This document shows, in pieces, positions 47,414 to 56,381 of a stretch of 64,000 nt of DNA. The DNA comes from Microbacterium sp. CFH 31415 (GTDB taxonomy: Bacteria > Actinomycetota > Actinomycetes > Actinomycetales > Microbacteriaceae). The translations under genes and the position numbers were made by a program. The notes under the pieces were generated by a model, which made no database searches, had not been told where the DNA came from, and saw only the letters and a list, made by a program, of their open reading frames with translations. The first letter of the stretch is position 1. Every line of letters starts with the position of its first letter. Location of the stretch: positions 124,001 through 188,000 of the forward strand of contig NZ_JAKYXC010000009.1 of NCBI RefSeq assembly GCF_022538185.1, written 5' to 3'.

Positions 47414-48405
47414 ACGATGTAGGCGTCGGTCCGGTAGCGAGCAAGGTTGGCCGGGTCTGTGAACCACTCCGCCGTTGCTCGCAGACCGTCCCGGAAGCCG
47501 TCCACGCCGTCGAACCGCGGCTGCCAGCCGAACAGCTCCTTCGCGCGGGAGTTGTCGGAGAACAGCCGCTCTACCTCCGAGTTCGCAGGCCGCAGGCGCT
47601 GCGGGTCTTCCGTCGCGGTGGCATCGACGCCCATCGCCTCCGCGATCAGGTCGAAGGTCTCGCCGATCGACACCTCGAACCCCACGCCGAGGTTCACGAC
47701 CTCGCCGACACCTGCCGTGCTGGTCAGCGCCGCGGTGAAGCCCGCCACGGTGTCGGGCACATAGGTGAAGTCGCGCGTCGGGGTGAGGGCGCCCAGCTGC
47801 ACCTCGCGCTTCCCCGCGGCGAGCTGGCTGATGATCGTCGGGATCACCGCCCGCGCGGACTGCCGCGGGCCGAACGTGTTGAACGGACGGATGGTCAGGG
47901 CCGGGAGCTCGAAGGAGGTGTAGTAGGCGTTGACCATCTGGTCGGCGGCGATCTTCGACGCGGAGTAGGGCGATTGCCCCTGGAGCGGGTGGGCCTCGTC
48001 CATCGGCACGTATCGCGCGGTGCCGTAGACCTCGCTCGTCGAGGTGTGGATGAAGCGGCCGACCTCTGCGGCGCGCGCGGCGTTGAGCAGGTTCACCGTG
48101 CCCTGGATGTTGGTCTGGACGTAGAGGTCGGGCGCGGCGTAGGAGTAAGGGATCGCGATGAGGGCCGCTAGATGCAGCACCGCCTCGCGGCCGCGCACCG
48201 CCGACATCATCAGCGCAGGATCGCGCACGTCGCCGGGGAGGAACTCGATCTCGGCGGCGACCTCGGGCGCCAGCCCGTCGAGCCAGCCCCGCGAGTCGAA
48301 CGAGTTGTACAGCACGAGCGCGCGCACGTCGTGCCCGTCCCGAACGAGCTGCTCAGCCAAGTGCGAGCCGATGAATCCGTCAGCTCCGGTGAGCAGTACC
48401 TTCAT
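47410..48405 (-). CDS. legB: NDP-GlcNAc 4,6-dehydratase, LegB-like
   Basis: 331 residues. First committed step to legionaminic acid: dehydration to the 4-keto-6-deoxy sugar. KVLLTGADGFIGSHLAEQLV, then VLYNSFDSRGWLD, which is distinctive of LegB-type dehydratases. HTSTSEVYGTARYVPMDE carries the active-site acid and SPYSASKIAADQM carries the Tyr/Lys pair. IRPFNTFGPRQSARAVIPTII follows. ATG 48405 has TAAACT seven bases upstream and no ribosome-binding site. First gene of an eight-gene overlapping operon ending at 40179. Confidence 0.93.
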   Translation of the reverse strand: MKVLLTGADGFIGSHLAEQLVRDGHDVRALVLYNSFDSRGWLDGLAPEVAAEIEFLPGDVRDPALMMSAVRGREAVLHLAALIAIPYSYAAPDLYVQTNIQGTVNLLNAARAAEVGRFIHTSTSEVYGTARYVPMDEAHPLQGQSPYSASKIAADQMVNAYYTSFELPALTIRPFNTFGPRQSARAVIPTIISQLAAGKREVQLGALTPTRDFTYVPDTVAGFTAALTSTAGVGEVVNLGVGFEVSIGETFDLIAEAMGVDATATEDPQRLRPANSEVERLFSDNSRAKELFGWQPRFDGVDGFRDGLRATAEWFTDPANLARYRTDAYIV

Positions 48406-48432
48406 GCCGGCCAGTTTACCCGGCCGGCATGA
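48402..48432. terminator. Hairpin spanning legB start codon and -10, after LGFP gene
   Basis: An 11-base-pair perfect stem (TCATGCCGGCC / GGCCGGCATGA) with a nine-base loop, four bases after the LGFP-gene stop. On the minus strand the second arm contains the legB ATG and the loop contains most of TAAACT. Plausible terminator for the LGFP transcript that also folds over legB translation on read-through RNA. Confidence 0.5.
48413..48418 (-). promoter_or_regulatory. -10 element TAAACT of legB, leaderless spacing
   Basis: TAAACT ends seven bases before ATG 48405. The -35 region is poor. If used, the mRNA begins at the start codon. Confidence 0.5.
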
Positions 48433-48436
48433 CGGC

Positions 48437-51277
48437 TCATTTGAGCTTCACCGTTGCAGGCTTGCCCTTCGCGTAGCTCACCGTGCCGCCTTCGAAGGTC
48501 TGCGAGCAGGTGCTGCCCGAGCACTTCTCCACACCGGCCGGCCAGCCGAGCTTGCCGCGCAGCCAGCCCGCCTTGCTGTACGCCGTCATGACGGTCATGG
48601 ACGACACGAAGGTCCCGCGGTCGGAGGAGTGCACCCAGCCGTCGGCGAACCGCTGGGCGAGACCGCTCCCGTTCAGGTCGGCGACCACCTGGACGGCGAC
48701 CTGCGGCTTCCCGAGCGACGTCGTCACCGCGGTCTGCTCGGCCGCGGCGGTCGCGATGGCCTCGGCGGTCACTCCGACGCGCGCCGTGGCCGCCTTGCCC
48801 TTGATGTACTCGATGACGCCGCCGTCGAACGGCTGCACGCACGCCTTGCCCGTGCACGTCTCGGGACCGATCGGCCAGCCCAGTGCGCCGCGCAGCCAGC
48901 CCGCCGCGCTGTAGGCGGTCATGACCGTCGTCGAGGACGCGAAGCTGCCCGCGGCGGACGAATGGATCCACCCGCCGTCGAACGCCTGCGCCGTGCCGTT
49001 GCCGTTGGGGTCTGTCACGGTCTGCTCCGCGGCGCGCGGCCAGCCGAGGAAGCCGCGCAGCCAGCCGGCGGCGCTGTATGCGGTCATGATCTTGGCGGAC
49101 GAGGCGAAGGCGCCGCGCGCCGAGGCGTGGACCCACCCCTGGGCGTACTTGCGCGCGAGTCCGTTCCCGTTGGGGTCTGCCACCGTCTGCACGGCGGCCG
49201 CGGCCTTTCCGAGGCCGGTCGTGCTTCCGGCGCGCACCGCCGCCAGCTCGTCCGGTCCGGCGTCGAGGATCGCCACCGCGGGCTTGCCGCTGGAGTAGAC
49301 GATCACTCCGCCGTCGAAGGACTGCGAGCACAGCGTGGCCGAGCAGGTCTCGGCGCCGGTCGGCCACCCCAGGCCCCCGCGCAGCCACCCTGTCGCGCTG
49401 TACGCGGCCATCACCGTGTTCGACGAGACGAACGTCCCGAACCCCGACGAGTGGATCCAGCCCCTGGCGTACTTCTTGGCCAGGCCCGAGCCGTTCGGAT
49501 CGGCGACGAGCTGTGCGAGCTGGGAGCTGCCGAGAGCGCCGGTGATGCTGATCTGCTGCGCCGCCGCCTTGTTGATGGCCGCGGCGTCCACCCCGACGGA
49601 GGCGGTCGCGGCGTCGCTGCCCACATAGCTGACGATGCCGCCGACGAACCGCTGTACGCACGCCGTGCCCGTGCAGAGCAGGGCGTCGGTCGGCCAGCCC
49701 AAGGCGCCGCCGACGCCGCCGGCCGCGGTGTGCGCGGTGGCGATCCGTGCCGGGGAGGCGAAGATGCCGCGCGTGGACGAGTGGATCGCGCCCCCCTGGA
49801 AGGTCTGGCTGCGACCCTTTCCGCCGGTCCCCGACACTGCCTTGTCGTCGCTCGTCGGCCAGCCGAAGGCGCCGCGAACCCATCCAGCCGCACTGTAGAC
49901 CGTCATCGCGTCGGCCAACGTCGCGAAGGTGCCCGCCTTCGATGAGTGGATCCAGCCGCCGTCGTACTTGCGCGCCAGCCCGCTGCCCTTCGAGTGCGAG
50001 ACGACCTGCACGCTCGATGTCGGTTCGCCCAGCGGTCCCTTGGCCCCGCCCTGAGCCGCGTACTCCGCGGAGATCGCGGCCGCAGAGACGTTCATCGTCG
50101 AGGTCGCCGCGCCACTGCCCGTATAGGAGATGATGCCGCCTGCGAACGGCTGGGTGCAGGTACCGCTGGTGCAGGTCGCCTGGGCGACCGGCCAGCCGAG
50201 ATCGCCGCGCAGCCAACCGGCGGCGCTGTAGGCCACCATGATCGGCGTGAGCGACGAGAACGTGCCGGCGTCCGACGAATGGATCCAGCCGCCCGTGAAC
50301 TTCTGCGCGAGACCGTTGCCGTTGGGATCGGTGACGGTCTGCACCGCGGCGAGCGGGTTGCCCAGCGCGCCCGTGGCACCTCCCCTTCGCTTCCACTCGG
50401 TGGCGATCGCGCCGGTCACGGGGAACGCTGCGGGCGCGGCGACGACCGCATGGGTCGAGCCGAACCAGTCGGTGAAGAACTGGTAGAAGTTGCGGTTGCC
50501 GTAGGAGGAGCACGCGTCACCGGTGCCGTAGCCCGCGCGGATGGCGGCGGCGTTGGGGCGGTACGGCGTGTAGTAGTAGAGGTTCGCCGTGGCCTGGTTC
50601 TGGATGTACACCGCCGACTTCCCGCACGAGGACTTCGGGTGGTACAGGATGTTCCACGTCTTGCCGGGCGCGTACCAGGTGAAGAACTTCGAGGTTCCCG
50701 CAGGGTTCGCGTACCGCTTCATCTGCCAGGCGCCGCCGTAGACCTGGTTGAAGAAGCCGTAGTAGCGGGTGTCGCACGCCGCGGTGTCGGGGCAGCCCTG
50801 TCCCATCGCCGCACGGTAGTTGTACGCCGAGGGGGCGTTGGAGAGGATCAGCCCCTGCTCCTTCTGCAGCATCACCAGCAGCACCTGCGGGTTGATGCCG
50901 CACGCCTGGGCGACCTTGTAGATGATGCGGGATGCGCGCTCGCGCGTGCCGCCCGAGTACTTGCCGCACATCGCGTCGGCCGTGACGGTGCGGGAAGTGT
51001 CGTAATAGTCCTTGAGGCAGGTGTACCCCGACCGGCAGCTCTTCACCTTCGACTGCAGGAAGGTCTGGATCTGAGCCTCGGTCATCGTGGAGCGGTTGAA
51101 GAAGACCGCATCGCTGATGATGTTGCCGGCCTGGAACTTGCTCAGGTCGGCGGTCTTCACGATTCCCGTCGATACGCTCGACCCCGTCGTCGGCGCCGCT
51201 GCCGCCGCGAGCGGTGCGGTCAGCACCCCCGCGATGAGTGCCACGACCGCGATCGCTGCCGCGCTGATCCTGTTCAT
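48437..51277 (-). CDS. Secreted protein: lysozyme-like N-domain with seven LGFP-type repeats
   Basis: 946 residues. Signal peptide 1-28 (AAAIAVVALIAGVLTAPLAAAAA). Residues 40-280 form a cysteine-containing domain with VLLVMLQKEQGLILSN (candidate catalytic Glu140) and GFFNQVYGGAWQMKRYAN, as in predicted peptidoglycan-lytic or haemagglutinin-annotated secreted proteins. From about 285, seven units each contain GGWIHSS-x-x-GTF and AYSAAGWLRG-x-LGWP, the LGFP cell-wall-binding repeat. ATG 51277 is preferred over 51313 because the promoter places the start of transcription at about 51313. It probably remodels or decorates the wall. Confidence 0.88.
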   Translation of the reverse strand: MNRISAAAIAVVALIAGVLTAPLAAAAAPTTGSSVSTGIVKTADLSKFQAGNIISDAVFFNRSTMTEAQIQTFLQSKVKSCRSGYTCLKDYYDTSRTVTADAMCGKYSGGTRERASRIIYKVAQACGINPQVLLVMLQKEQGLILSNAPSAYNYRAAMGQGCPDTAACDTRYYGFFNQVYGGAWQMKRYANPAGTSKFFTWYAPGKTWNILYHPKSSCGKSAVYIQNQATANLYYYTPYRPNAAAIRAGYGTGDACSSYGNRNFYQFFTDWFGSTHAVVAAPAAFPVTGAIATEWKRRGGATGALGNPLAAVQTVTDPNGNGLAQKFTGGWIHSSDAGTFSSLTPIMVAYSAAGWLRGDLGWPVAQATCTSGTCTQPFAGGIISYTGSGAATSTMNVSAAAISAEYAAQGGAKGPLGEPTSSVQVVSHSKGSGLARKYDGGWIHSSKAGTFATLADAMTVYSAAGWVRGAFGWPTSDDKAVSGTGGKGRSQTFQGGAIHSSTRGIFASPARIATAHTAAGGVGGALGWPTDALLCTGTACVQRFVGGIVSYVGSDAATASVGVDAAAINKAAAQQISITGALGSSQLAQLVADPNGSGLAKKYARGWIHSSGFGTFVSSNTVMAAYSATGWLRGGLGWPTGAETCSATLCSQSFDGGVIVYSSGKPAVAILDAGPDELAAVRAGSTTGLGKAAAAVQTVADPNGNGLARKYAQGWVHASARGAFASSAKIMTAYSAAGWLRGFLGWPRAAEQTVTDPNGNGTAQAFDGGWIHSSAAGSFASSTTVMTAYSAAGWLRGALGWPIGPETCTGKACVQPFDGGVIEYIKGKAATARVGVTAEAIATAAAEQTAVTTSLGKPQVAVQVVADLNGSGLAQRFADGWVHSSDRGTFVSSMTVMTAYSKAGWLRGKLGWPAGVEKCSGSTCSQTFEGGTVSYAKGKPATVKLK
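48440..50425 (-). repeat. Seven tandem LGFP-type coding repeats
   Basis: The DNA for the LGFP units repeats with high similarity, e.g. the codons for YSAAGWLRG recur near 50220, 49885, 49400, 49070, 48905 and 48575. One degenerate unit (TAHTAAGGVGGALGWP) lies near 49720. Units alternate between about 180 and 310 bases. The repeats are a recombination-prone stretch. Confidence 0.75.
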
Positions 51278-51319
51278 GGACGCACGCGCGCCACCGTTTT
51301 TAGCCCCCGCCATGTGACC

Positions 51320-51348
51320 AGTGTGACGGAAGTGCCGAATGTTGACAA
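51320..51348 (-). promoter_or_regulatory. Promoter of LGFP-repeat gene: TTGTCA - 17 bp - CACACT
   Basis: -35 TTGTCA at 51343-51348 and -10 CACACT at 51320-51325, 17 bases apart. Predicted start near 51313, giving a leader of about 36 bases before ATG 51277. Confidence 0.6.
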
Positions 51349-51410
51349 CACGCGGGCCGGAATCGGAGGAGCAACACGCCGTTCTCGGAGATCTCGCGGT
51401 CCGCGTACAG

Positions 51411-52529
51411 TCAGAGCTCGGCGTGCAGGTGCCAGACCTTGTCGGCGGCCTCCCGCCACGAGAATGCGCGACCTCGATCGCCGGCCCGCACGGCGAGCCG
51501 GTCCGCTGCCGAGGTGCTGGCCAGCGCCTCGGCCAGCGCCTGCGCCAGCCCGTCGGCGAGAGACGAGGCATCCGCTCCGTCCACCCGACCACCGCCGTCG
51601 ACGATCACCTCGTCGTGCACCTCGGATGCCGCGGCGATGACGGGGACACCGAGCGTGAGCGCGTCGACGACACGCCACGGGAAGGCGTTGCGCCGGCTCG
51701 GAGCGAGGAACGCCAGCGCAGACCCGAACACCGCTGCGCGGTCGGCCGCGTCCAACGCGCCGCGCACATGCAGCCTCCGCTCCGGGATGCCTGCTGCCGC
51801 GGCGAGGTCCGCGACCGCCGGCTCGCCGCCCTCCGCCACGTCGATCACCACGATGGGCAGATCGAGCCCCGATCCGGCGATGGAGTGGAAGCCCACCTCG
51901 AGCCCGTCCGATGCCGCAGGTCCGCCCGCGAGCATCAGGAAGCCCTCGGGAAGGTTCAGCGCGCGGCGACGACCGACATCATCGGTGGGAACGGCGAAGC
52001 CGAGGGGCGCGGCGCCCGCGATCACGCGCACCCGGTCGCCGACCCGGGCGATCCCCGACAGGCGCTCGGCCATCGAGTGCGTGGGCACGACCACCGCGTC
52101 GGCGTGCTTGACCGCACGCTTCAGCATGGCCCTGTTCCAGGACACCGCAGTGCGCGGCAGGTCGCCGGGCGACTCCCACGGCCGCAGATCCCAGATGGTG
52201 ACCACGGTCTGGTCGTGGTCGTGCACGCGGTCGTGCTTCACGAGCGGCGCCAGGAGCGTGGGCGAGTGGATCATCCCTCTGCCGATGCCGGTCCCGGCGC
52301 CCATCTGGAGCGCAGCGGCGAGTTCGCGGCGCGGGAGCGCGGTCCTGCGCAGACCGGCCAGACCCGGCACGTCGGCGGTGCCGCCGCCCGCGGGCGCGAT
52401 CCCCTCGACCTCGCACCCGGGCGGCGCACCGGCGATGAGGGCGCGGGTGAGATCACGGGATGCCTCGGCCAGCGCTGGTTCGGTAGGAACCACGAGCTGG
52501 TCCAGCATGACGCGCAGCGTGGCGACCAC
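51411..52529 (-). CDS. GT-B glycosyltransferase (GT4-like)
   Basis: 372 residues. LRVMLDQLVVPTEPALAEASRDLTRALIAG is a GT4-type acceptor start. IHSPTLLAPL, VVTIWDLRPWESPGDL and VVVPTHSMAERL follow (like GT4 enzymes acting before LCP ligases). Donor domain GFLMLAGGPAASDGLEVGF and FLAPSRRNAFPWRVVDALTLGVPVIAA. GTG 52529 (VVATLRV) begins one base after the LCP gene stop, so the two are in one operon. Downstream end lies 133 bases before the LGFP gene. Confidence 0.84.
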   Translation of the reverse strand: MVATLRVMLDQLVVPTEPALAEASRDLTRALIAGAPPGCEVEGIAPAGGGTADVPGLAGLRRTALPRRELAAALQMGAGTGIGRGMIHSPTLLAPLVKHDRVHDHDQTVVTIWDLRPWESPGDLPRTAVSWNRAMLKRAVKHADAVVVPTHSMAERLSGIARVGDRVRVIAGAAPLGFAVPTDDVGRRRALNLPEGFLMLAGGPAASDGLEVGFHSIAGSGLDLPIVVIDVAEGGEPAVADLAAAAGIPERRLHVRGALDAADRAAVFGSALAFLAPSRRNAFPWRVVDALTLGVPVIAAASEVHDEVIVDGGGRVDGADASSLADGLAQALAEALASTSAADRLAVRAGDRGRAFSWREAADKVWHLHAEL

Positions 52530-52530
52530 G

Positions 52531-53973
52531 TCAGCTCTCCGGAGTCGCGGTCGGGGTCGGCGGGTGGAGCGCGGTGCGCACGAGTTCCTCGATGTACGCG
52601 TAGTCGGGATCGTGCTCATCGATCCCGCCTGCGGGCGTGAGCTCGATCGTCTGCACCGGAAGCTCCTTGGCCTTGAGAGCGAGGTCCACCAGGAACGGCA
52701 GCAGCGATTGCGGCAGATCGGTCTGCACCACGTCGGCACCGGCGGATGCGACGTCCTGGAAGCGGGTCAGCACCGTCTGCGGGGTGAACTGCGCGAGGAT
52801 CGCCTGCTGCAGGATGCGCTGACGCTCCATCCGGTCGAAGTCGTCGGTCGTGTAGCGCGACCGGGCGTACCACTGCGCGGTGTCGCCGTCCATGTGCTGC
52901 GGTCCGGCCTCGATCCATCCCGTAGCCCACTCGTCAACCGGCTGACCGGTGTAGGACGGGCCACCCCCCTCGGGCAGCCGCTCGGCCACGTCGATGTCCA
53001 CGCCCCCGAGCGCATCGATCAGGGCCGCGAACCCGTGCATGTCGATGAACACGTAGTACGGGATCTCGACGCCGAGGATGCCCTCCGCCGCGTCCTTCGT
53101 CGCCTCGATGGCGGGCGCCGACCCATTGCCGACCGCGTCGGGGTAGAGCGCGTTCCCGTCCTGGCAGACCTCGACCTCGGTGCGCAGCTGATTGATGCCG
53201 CTTCCCCACCCGCACGTCGGGTCGGAGAAGCCCTGATGACCGTCCGGGTAGCGGTCCTGCATCGGCCCCTCCGCGAAGGGGAAGTGCGGCATGTCGCGCG
53301 GGATGCCGGTGATCGTCGTCGCACCGGTCTCGGCGTTCACCGACACGACCGAGATGCTGTCGAACCGCATCGAGTCACGGCCCGCGCCGCTGTCGGCGCC
53401 GAGCAGCAGGATGTTGTAGTAGCCGTCGGAAGGCGCGACGGCGGGGCCGCTCTCGCCGAAGATCTCGCCCAGCGTGTCACGCGCGCTGCCGACGACGTTC
53501 GCCGCGTACGCGGCCGTGCCGCTCGCAGCGACGAGCAGCGCGATCGCCAGCGCGGCGATGCCGAAGCGCGCGACGCGACCGGTCCGGACCAGCCGGACCA
53601 GCCGCAGCGTGTCGACGGTGAGCACGATCCACAGCACTGCGTAAGCGACGAGCAGCACCTGCGCCGCGACGAGCACGACCCAGTTCGTCGCGATCGTGAG
53701 GAAGACGGACTGCCAGAGGAGCGCGCACAGCACGGAGAGCACGGCGATCAGCCACATCGCGAGCGTCGCCCCGAGGCCGATCCGGCCGAGCCGCCGATTG
53801 CCGGCCAGCGCCTGCGCCGAGCCCGGAAGGAGGAAGTTCAGCAGGACGAGCCACCACCCGCGCCGCGTCATCATGGCGCGGGACGACGCGTCGGGATAGC
53901 GCAGGGGCCTCTCCTCGACGACCTGCGGCGCGCGGTACCCGGAATGGATCCGCGGCGGGCTGGCAACGGTCAC
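52531..53973 (-). CDS. LytR-CpsA-Psr (LCP) family glycopolymer ligase
   Basis: 480 residues. About four N-terminal membrane helices ([17 protein letters not shown], then [48 protein letters not shown]), then the extracellular LCP domain from about 180. Motifs: [45 protein letters not shown], and [27 protein letters not shown] enzymes transfer undecaprenyl-linked glycopolymers onto peptidoglycan; one does so for arabinogalactan in mycobacteria. GTG 53973 overlaps the purE stop (GTGA). It could attach the polymers made in the adjacent island. Confidence 0.93.
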   Translation of the reverse strand: MTVASPPRIHSGYRAPQVVEERPLRYPDASSRAMMTRRGWWLVLLNFLLPGSAQALAGNRRLGRIGLGATLAMWLIAVLSVLCALLWQSVFLTIATNWVVLVAAQVLLVAYAVLWIVLTVDTLRLVRLVRTGRVARFGIAALAIALLVAASGTAAYAANVVGSARDTLGEIFGESGPAVAPSDGYYNILLLGADSGAGRDSMRFDSISVVSVNAETGATTITGIPRDMPHFPFAEGPMQDRYPDGHQGFSDPTCGWGSGINQLRTEVEVCQDGNALYPDAVGNGSAPAIEATKDAAEGILGVEIPYYVFIDMHGFAALIDALGGVDIDVAERLPEGGGPSYTGQPVDEWATGWIEAGPQHMDGDTAQWYARSRYTTDDFDRMERQRILQQAILAQFTPQTVLTRFQDVASAGADVVQTDLPQSLLPFLVDLALKAKELPVQTIELTPAGGIDEHDPDYAYIEELVRTALHPPTPTATPES

Positions 53974-54485
53974 AGGGACTCCTTGAGCCGCCGGTTCTTC
54001 TCCTCGACCTGGCTCTCGAGCGTGCGGGCGTATGCCTCGACGCTCTCGGCGAGCGCAGCGTCAGAGGTCGCCAGGACGCGCACCGCCAGAAGACCCGCGT
54101 TCTTGGCGCCGTTGATCGACACGGTGGCCACGGGAATACCCGCGGGCATCTGCACGATGCTCAGCAGCGAGTCGAGCCCGTCGAGGGTCGCGAGCTGCAC
54201 GGGGACGCCGATCACCGGGACGGCCGTCACGGACGCGAGCATGCCGGGCAGGTGCGCCGCGCCGCCGGCGCCGGCGATGATCGCCTTCAGTCCGCGACCG
54301 CGCGCCTCGCGTCCGTACCGCATGAGTTTGTCGGGCGTACGGTGCGCGGAGACGACCTCGACCTCGTGCGGGACACCGAAGTCGGTGAGCAGCTGCGAGG
54401 CGTCGCTCATCACCCGCCAGTCGGAGTCGGATCCCATGACGACGCCGACCAGGGGCGCGTCGGAAGAGTGCAGCGGGCGAGTCAC
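53970..54485 (-). CDS. purE: N5-carboxyaminoimidazole ribonucleotide mutase
   Basis: 171 residues, a step in purine synthesis downstream of Pur[35 protein letters not shown], and [16 protein letters not shown] are the PurE active-site signatures. GTG 54485 has TAGCCT six bases upstream. It overlaps the LCP gene and stands 65 bases after purK. Mycobacteria keep the same purE-purK order here. Confidence 0.95.
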   Translation of the reverse strand: MTRPLHSSDAPLVGVVMGSDSDWRVMSDASQLLTDFGVPHEVEVVSAHRTPDKLMRYGREARGRGLKAIIAGAGGAAHLPGMLASVTAVPVIGVPVQLATLDGLDSLLSIVQMPAGIPVATVSINGAKNAGLLAVRVLATSDAALAESVEAYARTLESQVEEKNRRLKESL

Positions 54486-54491
54486 CCGTCA

Positions 54492-54497
54492 AGGCTA
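54492..54497 (-). promoter_or_regulatory. -10 element TAGCCT of purE, leaderless spacing
   Basis: TAGCCT ends six bases before GTG 54485. Confidence 0.45.
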
Positions 54498-54550
54498 GGG
54501 GTCGTGCCTGGAAGAACCCCGCAACGGCGCGGTCCGCCGTGCGATCGCGG

Positions 54551-55687
54551 TCAGTCCTGGAAGAAGGATGCCGCGGCCCGTGCCCGGTAGGCGACGTCGT
54601 CGAGGTCGTCACCGCTCACGGTGATGTGACCGACCTTGCGCCCCGGCCGGGGCGCCTTGCCGTATGTGTGCACCTTGGCGTCGGGCTGATCGGCCATCGC
54701 GGCCGCGAATCGCGCGTCGAGGGGCTGCTCGGCCGGACCGCCCAGCACGTTGACCATCACCGACCAGGCCGCCGTCGGCTCGGTCCGGCCGAGGGGAAGG
54801 TCGAGCACCGCGCGCAGGTGCTGCTCGAACTGGCTGGTCACCGCGCCGTCCTGCGTCCAGTGGCCGCTGTTGTGGGGGCGCATCGCCAGTTCGTTGACGA
54901 GCAGCCGCTCGTCGGTCGTCTCGAAGAGCTCGACCGCCAGCATCCCGGTCACACCGAGGCCCTCGGCGATCGCGATGCCGATGTCTGCGGCGACGGCGCG
55001 CAGCCTCTCGCTGCCGTGGGGCGCCGGCGCGAGCACCTCGGCGCAGACGCCGTCGCGCTGCACGGTCTCGACGACGGGGTACACCGCAACCTCGCCGGAG
55101 GGCCGCCGGGCCACCTGCTGTGCGAGCTCACGCGAGAAGCCGACGAGCTCCTCCACGAGGAGCGCCCCGCCCCGGGCATCCTCGGCGAGCGTTGCGAACC
55201 AGTCGTCGGCCTCCGTAGCGGCGCCGACGACCCGCACACCCTTGCCGTCGTAGCCGCCTCGAGGAGTCTTCACGACCGCCCGGCCGCCGTGTTCGTCCAG
55301 GAAGGCCTGCAGCCCTTCCGCGTCGGTCACCGCCGCCCAGTCCGGCTGCGGCATCCCGAGCTCCGCCATCCGCGTCCGCATGACGAGCTTGTCCTGCGCC
55401 ACGGCGAGGGCGCAGGGGCCGGGGTGCACCGCGACACCTGCCTCGACCAGCGCGGCGAGGACGTCCTGCGGAACATGCTCGTGGTCGAACGTGAGCACGT
55501 CGACATCGCGCGCGAAGGCGAGGACCGTGCCGGTGTCGCGGTAGTCGCCGACGGCGGTGGCGGCGAGGAATGCCGACATACCGGGCTCCTCGGCGAGCAC
55601 GCGCAACTCGACCCCGAGCTCCACCGCGGGCGCGATCATCATCCGGGCGAGCTGCCCGCCTCCCACGACTCCGACTCGCAATGCCAT
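54551..55687 (-). CDS. purK: 5-(carboxyamino)imidazole ribonucleotide synthase
   Basis: 378 residues, ATP-grasp. Carboxylates AIR with bicarbonate. RVGVVGGGQLARMMIAPAVELGV, VLTFDHEHVP, VKTPRGGYDGKG and VNELAMRPHNSGHWT are PurK hallmarks. ATG 55687 (MALRVGV) has GAGAGG upstream. Neighbour of purE as in most bacteria. Confidence 0.95.
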   Translation of the reverse strand: MALRVGVVGGGQLARMMIAPAVELGVELRVLAEEPGMSAFLAATAVGDYRDTGTVLAFARDVDVLTFDHEHVPQDVLAALVEAGVAVHPGPCALAVAQDKLVMRTRMAELGMPQPDWAAVTDAEGLQAFLDEHGGRAVVKTPRGGYDGKGVRVVGAATEADDWFATLAEDARGGALLVEELVGFSRELAQQVARRPSGEVAVYPVVETVQRDGVCAEVLAPAPHGSERLRAVAADIGIAIAEGLGVTGMLAVELFETTDERLLVNELAMRPHNSGHWTQDGAVTSQFEQHLRAVLDLPLGRTEPTAAWSVMVNVLGGPAEQPLDARFAAAMADQPDAKVHTYGKAPRPGRKVGHITVSGDDLDDVAYRARAAASFFQD

Positions 55688-55747
55688 GCCGCCCACCTCT
55701 CTCATGCGACCTCCATCATCCCGCACCACTGCGGGACTGCGGAGCGG

Positions 55748-56314
55748 TCAGCGAGCGGCCGGCAACGGCGGCTGCGGCGGCAACGGCGGCAGAGCGTCGC
55801 GGTGAGCGAGGATCTGGTTGACCTCGACCTGGTCGACGAGGGCTTCATGGACCAGGTCGACGCTCGGGATGTTCACGAGACGGAGTGCGGGGTCGACACC
55901 GTTCGACAGGGTCAGGGTGCCGGCGCCCCACATGCGCTGCAGCAGACCGCGTCGAACCTGGATCGTGTAGCCGCGCACGTGATCGAGTTCGCGGTGGCGC
56001 ACGTTGAGCACACCGTTCCGCTCGAGCACGCGGCGCGTGGTGATGGTGTAGACGTGGCTCCACCACCTCAGGAACGGCAGGAGCACGAGCAGCAGCACGA
56101 CCACACCGGCGGCGGACAGCAGCATCCAGTTCTCCAGCGGCGCCGGCAGGTTGCCGTAGAAGAACCCGGTGGCCGCGGCGACGCCGATGAGCACGATCGC
56201 CGACCACGAGAGCTGGCGTGCATGCCCGCGGAAGCGCGCCACCCGCAGCTCGGGGGTCGGTGCGCCCGGTGCCGGCGTCAGCGGCCGGCCGCCGTAGCTG
56301 ATCGGCTGCGTCAT
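55748..56314 (-). CDS. PH-domain membrane protein (bPH2 / YdbT-like)
   Basis: 188 residues. Two membrane segments (about 36-54 WSAIVLIGVAAATGFFYG, and 63-82 LLSAAGVVVLLLVLLPFL), then the bacterial PH domain HVYTITTRRVLERNGVLNVRHRELDHVRGYTIQVRRGLLQRMWGAGTLTL. Corresponds to Rv3278c between birA and purK. Function unknown. Start ATG 56314 (MTQPISYGG), preceded by CACAAT and GGGAG. Confidence 0.88.
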   Translation of the reverse strand: MTQPISYGGRPLTPAPGAPTPELRVARFRGHARQLSWSAIVLIGVAAATGFFYGNLPAPLENWMLLSAAGVVVLLLVLLPFLRWWSHVYTITTRRVLERNGVLNVRHRELDHVRGYTIQVRRGLLQRMWGAGTLTLSNGVDPALRLVNIPSVDLVHEALVDQVEVNQILAHRDALPPLPPQPPLPAAR

Positions 56315-56381
56315 GCTCCCATTGTGCGCGTCACGGACGACACCGCGCTCGCGCACCGCCGTTACGCGTCATGCGGGCATG

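Noticed and set aside
48437..50430. CRISPR-like direct repeats
   Set aside because: The repeats are long coding LGFP units in frame with the protein, not short repeats with unique spacers.
51439..54498. 1019-codon plus-strand open frame
   Set aside because: Ser/Arg/Ala-rich shadow across three well-supported minus-strand genes (GT, LCP, purE). No domain or ribosome-binding site.
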